A stretch of 30,948 bases of DNA from JBMDXB01 sp048594975 (lineage in GTDB: Bacteria > Acidobacteriota > Vicinamibacteria > Vicinamibacterales > 2-12-FULL-66-21), in the NCBI GenBank assembly GCA_048594975.1, contig JBMDXQ010000137.1, positions 1 through 30,948 on the forward strand. Reading direction: 5' to 3'. Below are positions 16,464 to 24,648 of the stretch, piece after piece. The notes beneath the pieces were generated by a model, which made no database searches, had not been told where the DNA came from, and was given only the letters and a program-made list of their open reading frames with translations. Position 1 is the first letter of the stretch, and each line of letters starts with the position of its first letter. The translations under genes and the position numbers were made by a program.

Positions 16464-19109
16464 GTGCGGCGCTGGCTCATGCTGCAACGCCGACTGCGGT
16501 CCCTGTTCTTCCGCGGTCGCCGTGAATCCGATCTGCGCGAGGAACTGCAGTTTCATCTCGAACGCGAAACCGAGCGGCTGCGCGCGACCGGCATGTCCGC
16601 CGAGGCGGCGCGGCGGCAGGCGCTTCGAGCGTTCGGCGGTGTCGAGCAGGTCAAAGAGGGATGCCGCGACGCGCGCGGCACCGCCTTCATCGACGACACG
16701 GTCCGGGACATCTTCTACGCGCTGCGCGCGTTCAAGCGCGCGCCTCTGGCCGCGTTCACCGTCGTGTTGACGGTGGCGCTCGGGCTCGGCCTGGTCGCCG
16801 CGGTCTTCACGGTCCTCAGCGCCTTCCTGTTTCGCGCCGATCAGGTCCCGAACGTGCACGAGATGTTCGCGGTGGAACGGCCACGAACCTCCGAGGGCGA
16901 GCCCGCGCCGCTCACGCGGGCCCAGTTCGACGCGCTCCGTCGCGAGACCGGCGTCTTCAGCGACGCATACGCCGAGTCCGACATCGACGCCCGCATCGAC
17001 GGCCGTCCGACGGAGGGGACGTTGGTCACGGGCAACGTCTTCCACGTGCTCGGCGTCAGCGCCGCGATGGGACGCACGCTGACGCCTGCCGACGACGAGC
17101 CGTTCGCGGGTCCCCCCGTGATGGTCCTCAGCGACCGCGGATGGGACCGGCTGTTCGCGCGCGACCCGGCCGTTCTCGGTCGTGCCGTGCTCGTCAACGG
17201 GGTCACGTTCGAGATCGTCGGTGTGATGCCCAGAGGATTTCGCGGGCTGACCGTCGCGCCACCGGACTACTGGGCGCCGCTGTCGACGGTCTCTCAGCTG
17301 CGGCCGCTCGATCGCGGCGGCAAAGCGAACATCGGCGTCAGGATCATCGGACGTCTGAAGCCAGGCCTGTCGCGGCGGTCAACACAGGCGGAACTGACCG
17401 TCTGGGCGGCAGGCCAGCCGGACGGCACTCCACTCGACCGGGCCGCCTGGAGTCTCACGCTCGTCCCGCGGCGCGGCACCGTCCCGCAGCCGCACGAAGC
17501 CCTGATTGTGACCGCGCCCCTGTTTTTCGCGTTCAGCCTCATCCTGCTGATCGGCTGTGCCAATGTCACGAACCTGCTCCTCGCCAGGGCGGTGGCGCGA
17601 CAGCGCGAGCTTGGCATCCGGCTGTCACTGGGCGCCGCCCGCGGCCGCATCGTTCGTCAGTTGCTGACGGAGAGCCTGCTGCTGGCGCTCCTGGCCGCCG
17701 CGGCCGGTTTCGCGATTTCACGCGTGGTGCTGCGGGCGATCATCCACGCGGTGATGACCAGCATGCCCACCGATATCGGAGATGTCCGGTTGCTGGTGCC
17801 CGACGCGGACTGGCGCGTGCTGCTCTTCCTCGTCGTCGGGGCCGGCGTCTCGACCGTATTCTTCGGGCTCGTTCCCGCACTGCACGCGACACGCATCGAC
17901 CCGATCAGGACGATGCGAGGTGAGGTGATCGGCGAGGCACGGCCAGGGCGGGCACGGAATGTCCTGATTGGCTTGCAGGTGAGCGCGTCGGCGCTGCTGC
18001 TTGTCTCCGCGGCGGTGTTCTTGAGAAGCGCGTTCGCCGCAGCCACCGAGGATCCGGGCATGCGAACCTCCGACACGGTCATCGTCGGGATCGGGAACGA
18101 AGCGACCCGCTCCCTGACCGTGCAGGCGGTGACGGCCGAACCCTCGGTCGCCAGCGTGGCCGCGTCGTGGCCGGCCGTCGGTGCCGCGCCACGGGCAGCA
18201 TTCGCGGAGACCGCCGGCGCCCAGGCGACGGTCGCTTACAAGTTCGTCTCGCCGGAGTACTTCAGCGTGCTCGACATCGCGGTGGTGCGCGGGCGGGCCT
18301 TCACGCCAAACGAGCGGACGCCGAATCTTCCGGCGGTCATCGTGTCCGACACGACCGCGCGCACGCTGTGGCCGAATGCCGATCCGGTCGGTCAAGTCGT
18401 GCGCCTCGGCGCGGATTCCACGTCCGACACTCGGCCTCTGGACGAGCCGCCCCTCGAGCCGCGAACTTTCACGGTGGTTGGCGTCGTCCGGGACGTCCCC
18501 GGGTTCCGGATCGCCCCCTTCGCGAGGGCCGTCGTCTATCTGCCAACGAATGCCGCGATCGCGAAGACCGCGCTCATCGCCCGCGTCCACGGCGATCCCG
18601 ACCTGGCACGGCAGAAGCTCCTCAATCGGTTGACCGCGATCGATCCGAGCAAGGCCGAAGTGATGACGATGCTGTGGGTGATCAGGATGCAGACCTATTT
18701 CCTGCAACTCGCGTTCTGGTTGACGGTCAGCCTCGGCGCGTTGGCCCTCGCGCTGACGCTGTCGGGCCTGTTCAGCATGCTGTCGTACCTGGTCGAGCAG
18801 CGCACCAGGGAGATTGGCGTGCGTATGGCGCTCGGTGCGACCACGCGAGACATCACGCGCCTGGTGCTGTCGCAGTCGATCCGGCCCGTCGGCGTCGGCC
18901 TCCTCATCGGCGGCGGTGCAGCCGCCGGCCTCTCCGCGGTGCTGCTTGCGACAGCGGCCGCTCCCCTCGGCGAGATCGTGCACGTCCTCGATCCGGTCGC
19001 CTACGGCACGAGTCTGCTCGCCATCATGGCGGCCTGCCTGGCGGCCGCCTCCATTCCGGCCGCGCGCGCCGCCCGCCTCGATCCGACGCGGACGCTCCGC
19101 CGGGAATAG
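16464..19109 (+). CDS. MacB-like ADOP-family ABC transporter permease (padR-linked)
   Basis: I chose GTG at 16464, two bases after the padR stop and behind GAGGAG; ATG 16479 is possible, and the open frame upstream of 16464 only runs through padR. The 881-residue product begins with the ADOP N-terminal soluble domain (RESDLREELQFHLERETERL, MSAEAARRQALRAFGG), then a membrane helix (AFTVVLTVALGLGLVAAVFTVL), a MacB-type periplasmic domain, a first FtsX block (LFFAFSLILLIGCANVTNLLLARA), a second periplasmic domain and a last FtsX block (LSYLVEQRTREIGVRMALGATTRDI) ending LDPTRTLRRE. It is full length. It is likely an efflux or lipoprotein/peptide export permease needing a separate ATPase; the substrate is unknown. 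Confidence 0.93.
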   Translation: MRRWLMLQRRLRSLFFRGRRESDLREELQFHLERETERLRATGMSAEAARRQALRAFGGVEQVKEGCRDARGTAFIDDTVRDIFYALRAFKRAPLAAFTVVLTVALGLGLVAAVFTVLSAFLFRADQVPNVHEMFAVERPRTSEGEPAPLTRAQFDALRRETGVFSDAYAESDIDARIDGRPTEGTLVTGNVFHVLGVSAAMGRTLTPADDEPFAGPPVMVLSDRGWDRLFARDPAVLGRAVLVNGVTFEIVGVMPRGFRGLTVAPPDYWAPLSTVSQLRPLDRGGKANIGVRIIGRLKPGLSRRSTQAELTVWAAGQPDGTPLDRAAWSLTLVPRRGTVPQPHEALIVTAPLFFAFSLILLIGCANVTNLLLARAVARQRELGIRLSLGAARGRIVRQLLTESLLLALLAAAAGFAISRVVLRAIIHAVMTSMPTDIGDVRLLVPDADWRVLLFLVVGAGVSTVFFGLVPALHATRIDPIRTMRGEVIGEARPGRARNVLIGLQVSASALLLVSAAVFLRSAFAAATEDPGMRTSDTVIVGIGNEATRSLTVQAVTAEPSVASVAASWPAVGAAPRAAFAETAGAQATVAYKFVSPEYFSVLDIAVVRGRAFTPNERTPNLPAVIVSDTTARTLWPNADPVGQVVRLGADSTSDTRPLDEPPLEPRTFTVVGVVRDVPGFRIAPFARAVVYLPTNAAIAKTALIARVHGDPDLARQKLLNRLTAIDPSKAEVMTMLWVIRMQTYFLQLAFWLTVSLGALALALTLSGLFSMLSYLVEQRTREIGVRMALGATTRDITRLVLSQSIRPVGVGLLIGGGAAAGLSAVLLATAAAPLGEIVHVLDPVAYGTSLLAIMAACLAAASIPAARAARLDPTRTLRRE

Positions 19110-19170
19110 CCGTCCGGATGTCGACGATGGAGCCGACGGCCGCTCGCGTGCCCCCCGCTCGTGCAGCGGT

Positions 19171-19764
19171 TCAGAACCTCAGTATCAAACCTGCCGAGGC
19201 CCTCGCGAAGTCCAGGTTGCGCGGGCTCTCGATCAGGTCGATGAGATCGAAATCCACGTCGCCAAACGTCCGGAAGTAGCGGAGGTCGGCACGCAGGCCG
19301 ACGTGGGTCCCGAAGAAGAACATCGCACCGCCGCCAAAGTCCCACGCGGCCTTGGTCTCGTCCCGGCTCAGGAGATCGCCGAACGCGTCAACCCTCGAGC
19401 GAATCGCGCCCAGCCCCACCAGAGCGTACGGACGGAATCCGACGCCCGTCTGGCCACCGATGGGAATGCCGATCAGCAGGTTGCCCGTCGCGGTCAGCAC
19501 GCTGCTGCCGCCGAGGTCGGTCCGGCCGTAGAAGTCCGGACTGTGGGCAATGTCCGCCTCGAAACCAAGAATCCCTCCGCCCATGTAGGCGAGGCTGACG
19601 CCCCAGTCGATGCGCTCCGCATCGATTGCGGCCGACAGCTCCTTCCCCGAGTTGCCGGCGAAGTTGACGCCGACGAACGGAACGATCAGGCCGTCGGCTC
19701 GTGCCGCCGCGGGCGACACCAGTTCGACGAGCACGCTCAACGCGACTGCTCTCGTGAATGACAT
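19171..19764 (-). CDS. Outer-membrane beta-barrel protein (porin-like family)
   Basis: ATG at 19764 with GAGGGGG upstream on the minus strand. The 197-residue product has a signal peptide (ending near AAARAD), then alternating hydrophobic/polar strands (LIVPFVGVNFAGNSG, WGVSLAYMGGGILGFEADIA, GFRPYALVGLGAIRSR, AWDFGGGAMFFFG, VGLRADLRYFRTFGD) and ends in ASAGLILRF, a terminal phenylalanine as expected for BAM-dependent insertion. Its length fits an eight-stranded barrel of the OmpW/OmpA-like type. It converges with the permease gene, about 60 bases away. Function (small porin or surface protein) is not determined. Confidence 0.85.
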   Translation of the reverse strand: MSFTRAVALSVLVELVSPAAARADGLIVPFVGVNFAGNSGKELSAAIDAERIDWGVSLAYMGGGILGFEADIAHSPDFYGRTDLGGSSVLTATGNLLIGIPIGGQTGVGFRPYALVGLGAIRSRVDAFGDLLSRDETKAAWDFGGGAMFFFGTHVGLRADLRYFRTFGDVDFDLIDLIESPRNLDFARASAGLILRF

Positions 19765-20098
19765 GCGTCCCCCTCACCACGTGCGTACTCCCAGAGTCTG
19801 ATTCTCTCCCTTCCGCATCGGAACGCGGCCCTGTCAGCCTGCGAAACAGGAATCATGCCGGTCTCGATGCGGCAAGGCCCAGATGCCAGCAATGCCGATC
19901 GTCGGCTCCGGCATGCCAGGCCAGGCTCGCTGCCGTTCAGCCGCCAATCTATACTGCCGCACGTCTGAGCGTCGGCCGGAGGGCGCGCGGCTCGACACGG
20001 AGCAGGCCGCGATCCGGCGCGCCGCTGGACGGACGAAGTGGTCCAGGGGAGCGAGGAACGCGGCGGCCTGGCCGGGAGGCGCCGGGGGAGGGACGGGC
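19765..20098. other. 334-base stretch without a gene; possible promoter
   Basis: No frame on either strand gives a recognisable protein. ATCTATACTGCCG near 19946-19958 contains a TATACT -10-like hexamer identical in context to that before the gene at 23125; it could have driven the GH127 remnant. No clear -35 is visible. Confidence 0.4.
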
Positions 20099-20752
20099 AT
20101 GCGCGCGACCCGAGCAGTTGCGGGCCTCATCGTCATCGGCACGGCCGCGCTCGCGACGGCGCAGTCGTCTCCGAAGCGGGGGCGCCAGGGCCGCCCCCGA
20201 CGAGCGTCTCCAGGTTCGCGCTCTCACAGGTGCGGCTCCTGGAGGGGCCGTTCGAGCAGGCGCAGGGGCTGAACCTCGCGTACCTGCGAGCGCTCGAACC
20301 CGATCGTCTGCTCGCGCCATATCGAACGGAGGCGGGACTCGAGCCGAAGGCGCAGAAGTACCCGAACTGGGAGAGCAGCGGGCTCGACGGTCACACGGCC
20401 GGCCACTATCTGACCGCCCGTGCGCAGGCGTCGGCGGCGACGCGCGACGCCGAGTTGGCCGGGCGACTCGACTACATGGTTGCGGAGCTTGCGGCCGTGC
20501 CAGCGCGCGCATGGCAACGGCTACGTCGGCGCCATCCCGGGCGGCCGCCAGCTGTGGAGCGAGGTCGCCGGCGGCCGGCTGCGCGTCGAGAGCTTCAACC
20601 TGAACGGCAGATGGGTGCCCTGGTACAACCTGCACAAGCTGCTCGCCGGTTTCCGTGACGCGCACGTGATCGGCGGGAACGCGCAGGCGCGCGACGTCCT
20701 CGTGAAGCTGGCCGACTGGACCGACGCGCTCGCCGCGCGCCTCTCGGACCAG
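20099..20752 (+). pseudogene. GH127 (DUF1680) beta-L-arabinofuranosidase-like remnant, frameshifted and 3'-truncated
   Basis: ATG at 20099 opens a signal peptide (MRATRAVAGLIVIGTAALAT). After a shift near 20171-20180 (beside a GGGGG run), the next frame reads FALSQVRLLEGPFEQAQ, LNLAYLRALEPDRLLAPYR and WESSGLDGHTAGHYL, all GH127 N-terminal motifs. A second shift near 20491-20500 leads to HGNGYVGAIPGGRQLW, FNLNGRWVPWYNLHKLLAGF and VLVKLADWTDALAARLSDQ. Similarity stops at about 20752, after roughly 215 residues, while the family is normally 600-800 residues and its catalytic cysteine/glutamate region lies further on. So even with both shifts repaired the gene would be a fragment. The DUF885 gene starts 100 bases later. 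Confidence 0.8.
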
Positions 20753-20816
20753 CGGCCGCGCCGAAGGGGGGACGCTGACGGCTGCACTCGCGGCTTCCTC
20801 AGCCACCTGTCACGGG

Positions 20817-20844
20817 TGGACAGCAGCGTCCAGGTGTGGATACT
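20817..20844 (+). promoter_or_regulatory. Promoter of the DUF885 gene, short leader
   Basis: TGGACA (20817-20822), 16-base spacer, GATACT (20839-20844). The start codon at 20853 is only eight bases further and has no Shine-Dalgarno sequence, suggesting a leaderless or near-leaderless mRNA. Confidence 0.5.
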
Positions 20845-20852
20845 ACCGGTGC

Positions 20853-22607
20853 ATGTCGACATCCTCCGTTCGCGGCACGCTGACAACTCCGGTTCTCTGC
20901 GCCGCCCTCGTGCTGCTGCCTGCGGCGGCGCAGACGCCGCGCGACGCCGGCTCCCCCGACGCGCGGCTCCGCGCCCTCTATACGGATGAGTGGAACTGGC
21001 GGCAGCGCGAGCTAGGCCGCCCGGGCGCGAACGGCCGGTTCGCGAGGATCGACGCCGCGTCGCAGCAGGCGCGGCTGACGTACTGGACGAAGGCCCTGGC
21101 GGCCCTCGACGGCATCCCGTTCGACGAGCTGTCGCCGGAGGAGAAGGTGAACGCGCAGGTTTTCCGCGCCTCCATTCGCGCGCTCGCCAACGACGTGAAG
21201 TTCCGTGCCTACGAAGCGCCGTTCAACAGCGACACCTTTTTCTGGACTTCGTTCACGCCGCGCCAGGGCTTCAGCACCGCCGACGCGTATCGCGCCTACC
21301 TGGACCGTCTCCGCGATGTGCCGCGCCACTTCGACGAGCAGATTGCCAACATGCGGGCCGGCCTCGCGCGCGGATTTACCGTGCCGCGGGTGTCGGTCGC
21401 CGGGCGTGACCGGACGATCGAGCCGTATCTGAAGGGCGACCCGACCAATCCGCTGTACGCGCCGTTCGCGCACATGCCATCAAACATGCCCGCCGCCGAG
21501 CAGGCCGCGATGCGCGCCGAAGCAGAGAGGGTCATCCGCAACGCCGTCACGCCGGCATACCAGCGGCTCCTCACGTTCATGCGTACCGAGTACCTGGCCA
21601 GGGCGCGAACAACGCTGGCGGCGACCGCGATGCCGGACGGCGAGGCCTACTACCAGGCCATGATCGAGAAGTTCACGACGCTCACCCTGACGCCCAAACA
21701 GATCCACGAGATCGGCCTGAAGGAAGTGGCACGCATCGAGAAGGAGATGGAGACGACGAAGCAGCGGGCGAACTTCCGGGGCACGATGGCGGAGTTCTTC
21801 CGCTTCCTGCGCACCGATCCGCAGTTCTATGCGAAGACGCCGCGCGAGCTGCTGTCGTACTCGGCGTACGTGTCGAAGAAGGCCGACTGGAAGCTCGGCG
21901 AGACAATCGGGTTCCTGCCGCGGCGCCGGCACGGCATCCTGCCGGTTCCCGAGACGCTCGCGCCCATTTACACCGGCGGCCGGGGCGGGCTCGAAGCGTG
22001 CCTGATGAACACCTACAACCTGCCCGCGCGCCCGCTGTATACGCTCGCGGCGCTGACCCTGCACGAGTGCACGCCGGGTCACAGCTTCCAGGCGGCGCTC
22101 GCACTCGAGGGGCCCGAGCGTCCCCCGTTCCGCCGCGGAACGTCGTTCTCCGGGTACGGCGAAGGGTGGGGACTCTACACCGAGTGGCTGGGCACCGTCA
22201 TGGGGATCTACGAGACTCCCTACGAGGAGTTCGGCCGGCTCACCTACGAGATGTGGCGCGCCTGCCGGCTGGTGATCGACACGGGCATCCACGCGTTCGG
22301 CTGGAGTCGCGAGCAGGCGATGGGTTACCTGCGCACTCGCGCGGCGCTCTCCGAGCACGAGATCACGACCGAGGTCGAGCGCTATATCGCGTGGCCCGGG
22401 CAGGCGCTCGCCTACAAGCTCGGTGAGTTGCAGATCCGCCGGCACCGTCGCGAGGCAGAAGAGAAGCTGGGCCCGAAGTTCGACCAGCGACATTTCCACG
22501 ACGCGATCCTGGCGCTCGGCTCGGTGCCGCTGCCCGTCCTGGAGCAGCGATTGGCACAGTTCATCGCCGACGGCGGCGTGAACCCGCCCGCGACGCCGCG
22601 CCAATAG
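20853..22607 (+). CDS. DUF885 family secreted metallopeptidase-like protein
   Basis: The 584-residue product has a signal peptide (about 1-27, VLCAALVLLPAAAQ) and spans the whole DUF885 fold. The family zinc site is visible as HECTPGHSFQ (H404, E405, H410), which replaces the usual HEGIPGH, together with the downstream glutamate in GYGEGWGLYTEWLG (E437). Other family signatures are TPKQIHEIGLKEVARIEKEM, FTPRQGFSTADAYRAYLDRL and YIAWPGQALAYKLGELQI. Proteins of this family are thought to be periplasmic zinc carboxypeptidase-like enzymes; substrates are poorly known. A leaderless-type promoter lies just upstream, and the gene seems to be transcribed alone. No truncation is seen. Confidence 0.9.
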   Translation: MSTSSVRGTLTTPVLCAALVLLPAAAQTPRDAGSPDARLRALYTDEWNWRQRELGRPGANGRFARIDAASQQARLTYWTKALAALDGIPFDELSPEEKVNAQVFRASIRALANDVKFRAYEAPFNSDTFFWTSFTPRQGFSTADAYRAYLDRLRDVPRHFDEQIANMRAGLARGFTVPRVSVAGRDRTIEPYLKGDPTNPLYAPFAHMPSNMPAAEQAAMRAEAERVIRNAVTPAYQRLLTFMRTEYLARARTTLAATAMPDGEAYYQAMIEKFTTLTLTPKQIHEIGLKEVARIEKEMETTKQRANFRGTMAEFFRFLRTDPQFYAKTPRELLSYSAYVSKKADWKLGETIGFLPRRRHGILPVPETLAPIYTGGRGGLEACLMNTYNLPARPLYTLAALTLHECTPGHSFQAALALEGPERPPFRRGTSFSGYGEGWGLYTEWLGTVMGIYETPYEEFGRLTYEMWRACRLVIDTGIHAFGWSREQAMGYLRTRAALSEHEITTEVERYIAWPGQALAYKLGELQIRRHRREAEEKLGPKFDQRHFHDAILALGSVPLPVLEQRLAQFIADGGVNPPATPRQ

Positions 22608-22707
22608 TGCCACGGACGGCGTGCGAACAGCGTCCGTCTCGCCGATGCGGCCCGGTGGTTCGGCGGCGGCCTTTACACGCGGGCGGCGCTCGTTCATGCT
22701 CCCGGCG

Positions 22708-23007
22708 ATGTTCGTCATCGAACTGACCTACAAGGTCCCCCTCGCGAGGATTGACGCCAGCATGCGGGCGCACGTGAAGTTCCTGGAGAAGCATTACGCG
22801 TCGGGACACTTCCTCGTGTCGGGGCGCAAGATCCCGCGCGACGGCGGCATCATCCTGGCGATCGGAAAGAGCCGGGACGAGGTGGAGGCGATTGCCCGCG
22901 AGGATCCCTTCTGCGCCCGCGGCCTCGCCGACCTCCGCGTCATCGAGTTCCGCGTCAGCCAGAGAGCGGAGCACATCGACGAGCGGATCGCCGCCGGCGC
23001 GCCGTAG
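22708..23007 (+). CDS. YciI-like small protein
   Basis: I chose ATG at 22708, giving MFVIELTYKVPLARIDASMR, the usual opening of YciI proteins; ATG 22696 adds four residues, and the longer frame from 22621 is not homologous-looking. The 99-residue product has the ferredoxin-like plait features: AHVKFLEKHYASGHFLVSG, the conserved PRDGGIILAIGKSRDEVEAI and DPFCARGLADLRVIEF. The H-x-x-F-L and D-P-F motifs match the family's putative His/Asp site. Biochemical role is unclear for most members. There is no good ribosome site, and it lies 100 bases after the DUF885 gene. Confidence 0.85.
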   Translation: MFVIELTYKVPLARIDASMRAHVKFLEKHYASGHFLVSGRKIPRDGGIILAIGKSRDEVEAIAREDPFCARGLADLRVIEFRVSQRAEHIDERIAAGAP

Positions 23008-23112
23008 CCGGTACAGACCGCCGGCCGCAACCACCGCGACGCGCGGTCCCGGCGCCCGCCATCCGTGCAGTTCTCCTCGGCATGCCGAGCCCCGGGACGT
23101 TCGTCGTCCATC

Positions 23113-23118
23113 TATACT
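23113..23118 (+). promoter_or_regulatory. TATACT -10 element six bases before a start codon
   Basis: TATACT at 23113-23118 lies six bases before the ATG at 23125 and there is no Shine-Dalgarno sequence between, so a leaderless transcript is likely. No convincing -35 is seen. Confidence 0.45.
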
Positions 23119-23124
23119 GCCGGC

Positions 23125-23601
23125 ATGTGGAGCCTTCTCCCGGTCCTCTGCCTCACGTCCCTCGGCGCACCGGCGGCCCAGCTACCGGCGGCGCAGCCAC
23201 CCGCGGCGCAGTCGTCCGCCGAAACCGAGGTCCGGACGGTCGTGCGCCAGTATGTCGACGCGCGGCAACTGCACGACGCCGCCGCGATCGAGTCGATCTT
23301 CACCGCCGATGCCGACCAGCACACGACGTCGGGTGAATGGCGGCGTGGACGCGGCGAAGTGATCCGTGGGTCGATGGAGTCATCGACGCGGAATCCCGGA
23401 AAGCGCAGCATCACGGTCGAGACGGTCCGCTTCATCACCCCTGACGTGGCACTCGCGGACGGTCCCTACGAAATCACCGCGGACGGCAACGTCCGGCGAA
23501 TGTGGACCACGATCGTCCTCGAGCGTGAGAGCGGCGCGTGGCGGATTACGGCGATTCGCAACATGGTGCCGGCGGCGAGTCCGGCCGGTCCGTCGCGCTG
23601 A
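23125..23601 (+). CDS. Secreted SnoaL/NTF2-like protein
   Basis: ATG at 23125 gives a short signal peptide (MWSLLPVLCLTSLGAPAAQ) followed by a low-complexity spacer of three A-A-Q units (AAQLPAAQPPAAQSSAE). Residues about 32-150 look like an NTF2-like cone fold of the SgcJ/EcaC type: EVRTVVRQYVDARQLHDAAA, IFTADADQHTTSGEWRRG, VRFITPDVALADGPYEI, WTTIVLERESGAWRITAIRN. These proteins are small enzymes or ligand-binding domains with diverse roles; no catalytic assignment is possible here. It is 158 residues long and stands alone behind a leaderless-type promoter. Confidence 0.82.
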   Translation: MWSLLPVLCLTSLGAPAAQLPAAQPPAAQSSAETEVRTVVRQYVDARQLHDAAAIESIFTADADQHTTSGEWRRGRGEVIRGSMESSTRNPGKRSITVETVRFITPDVALADGPYEITADGNVRRMWTTIVLERESGAWRITAIRNMVPAASPAGPSR

Positions 23602-23742
23602 GTGCCCATACCCTTGACGTTGGTTCCCGCGGTCGTGCTTCGTCCGTTCGAGTGCGCTCTCGTGCCCTGTTGCTCTGGCGCGGGAGTCGCTGGTGTGCCC
23701 GGATCTCGCGCACGGGCACGCCCGCTCGCAGGAGGTCGAGGC

Positions 23743-24123
23743 ATGAAGGTCGCAGTCCAGATGGAGTTCAGGGCCGATCGCAAGGACCCGCTCGCCCACC
23801 TCGTTCGGCGGGTCGCGGCGGAGCTCGGACGGAGCGGCCTGGTCCCCGAGATCGTGGCGACCTTCAGCGACGGCCCTGGCGGCATACGGATCGCGTCCGC
23901 GGTCGAGCGCGCACTCAAGAAGCACCCTCACCTGGCCCGCGCCCGAGTGGTTCGAGCCGGGCAGGTGATGACACAGCAACGTTGGCTGCGGCGGTCTCCG
24001 CCACGATGTCCGAGTGCTCCTGCGCAGCTGGTCGGACACGCCCGCACATCCTGCCCACCCCGTCGGCGCCGCCGGCAGCGCCGATATGCAACCATGAGGT
24101 TGCATATCGGCCGGCTGCCGTGA
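23743..24123 (+). CDS. Small protein of unknown function reading into the downstream operator
   Basis: ATG at 23743 follows CAGGAGGTCGAGGC, a strong ribosome site. The first 80 residues (MKVAVQMEFRADRKDPLAHL... to MTQQRW) look like a real compact alpha/beta protein, with a glycine turn DGPGGIRIASAVERAL. After residue about 83 the composition changes to Pro/Arg/Ser-rich (SPPRCPSAP, PPRRRRRQRR), and residues about 113-123 are encoded by the first palindrome of the SRPBCC operator. The stop lies between the two palindromes. I suspect the natural C-terminus is lost or shifted by an indel. I do not recognise the family. Confidence 0.6.
   Translation: MKVAVQMEFRADRKDPLAHLVRRVAAELGRSGLVPEIVATFSDGPGGIRIASAVERALKKHPHLARARVVRAGQVMTQQRWLRRSPPRCPSAPAQLVGHARTSCPPRRRRRQRRYATMRLHIGRLP
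24080..24111. promoter_or_regulatory. Palindromic operator 1 (14-bp arms) upstream of SRPBCC-ArsR
   Basis: GCCGATATGCAACC (24080-24093) and GGTTGCATATCGGC (24098-24111) are perfect 14-bp inverted repeats around ATGA. The core ATATGCAACC-N4-GGTTGCATAT recurs in operator 2. It is the probable binding site of the ArsR-family protein encoded at 24649. Confidence 0.75.
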
Positions 24124-24127
24124 TTCA

Positions 24128-24151
24128 ATATGCAACCTGGAGGTTGCACAT
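24128..24151. promoter_or_regulatory. Palindromic operator 2, overlapping the SRPBCC start codon
   Basis: ATATGCAACC (24128-24137), TGGA and GGTTGCACAT (24142-24151) repeat the core of operator 1 with one mismatch. Its centre is 44 bases from that of operator 1, about four helical turns. The right arm covers the first two bases of the ATG at 24150, and the GGAGG inside the loop/right arm is also the ribosome site, so repressor binding would block the gene start directly. Confidence 0.75.
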
Positions 24152-24641
24152 GACGAGCGATCGGATCGAGAAGAAGGTCCTGCTGCGTGCGCCGCGCGAA
24201 CGTGTCTGGCGCGCGGTCAGCGACGCGGCCGAGTTCGGCAGGTGGTTCGGCGCCCGGCTCGACGGCCCGTTCGTCGCCGGGCGTACGCTGCGGGCGCGTA
24301 TCGTCCCGACCGAGGCCGACGCGGACATCGCCGAACAGCAGAAGCCGTATGAGGGCATGGAGTTCGAAATCCGCGTCGAGCAGGTGGAGCCGATGCGGCG
24401 GCTGGCGTTTCGCTGGCACCCGGGTGCGGTGGAGGCGATCGACGCCGCGAACGACCCGACGACGCTCGTCACGTTCGAGCTGACGGACGCGCCGGGCGGG
24501 GTCCTGCTCACCATCGTCGAGTCGGGCTTCGACGGGATTCCGCTGGCGCGCCGCGCCCAGGCGTTCAAGGAGAACGAAGGCGGCTGGGAGGCGCAGACTC
24601 GCCTGATCGAGAAGTACCTCGCCGCACAGCCGGCTGGCTGA
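24150..24641 (+). CDS. SRPBCC/AHSA1-family ligand-binding protein
   Basis: ATG at 24150 has TGGAGG upstream and starts MTSDRIEKKVLLRAPRERVW, the classic AHSA1/SRPBCC opening; the open frame further upstream is not part of the gene. The 163-residue product has the helix-grip features AVSDAAEFGRWFGARLDGPF, EFEIRVEQVEPMRRLAFRWHP, LVTFELTDAPGGVLLTIVESGF and a C-terminal helix WEAQTRLIEKYL. These proteins bind hydrophobic ligands in a deep cavity. It is co-transcribed with an ArsR regulator seven bases downstream, a common pair in which the regulator probably controls its own operon through the two palindromes. The ligand is unknown. Confidence 0.9.
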   Translation: MTSDRIEKKVLLRAPRERVWRAVSDAAEFGRWFGARLDGPFVAGRTLRARIVPTEADADIAEQQKPYEGMEFEIRVEQVEPMRRLAFRWHPGAVEAIDAANDPTTLVTFELTDAPGGVLLTIVESGFDGIPLARRAQAFKENEGGWEAQTRLIEKYLAAQPAG

Positions 24642-24648
24642 GGCTGCC

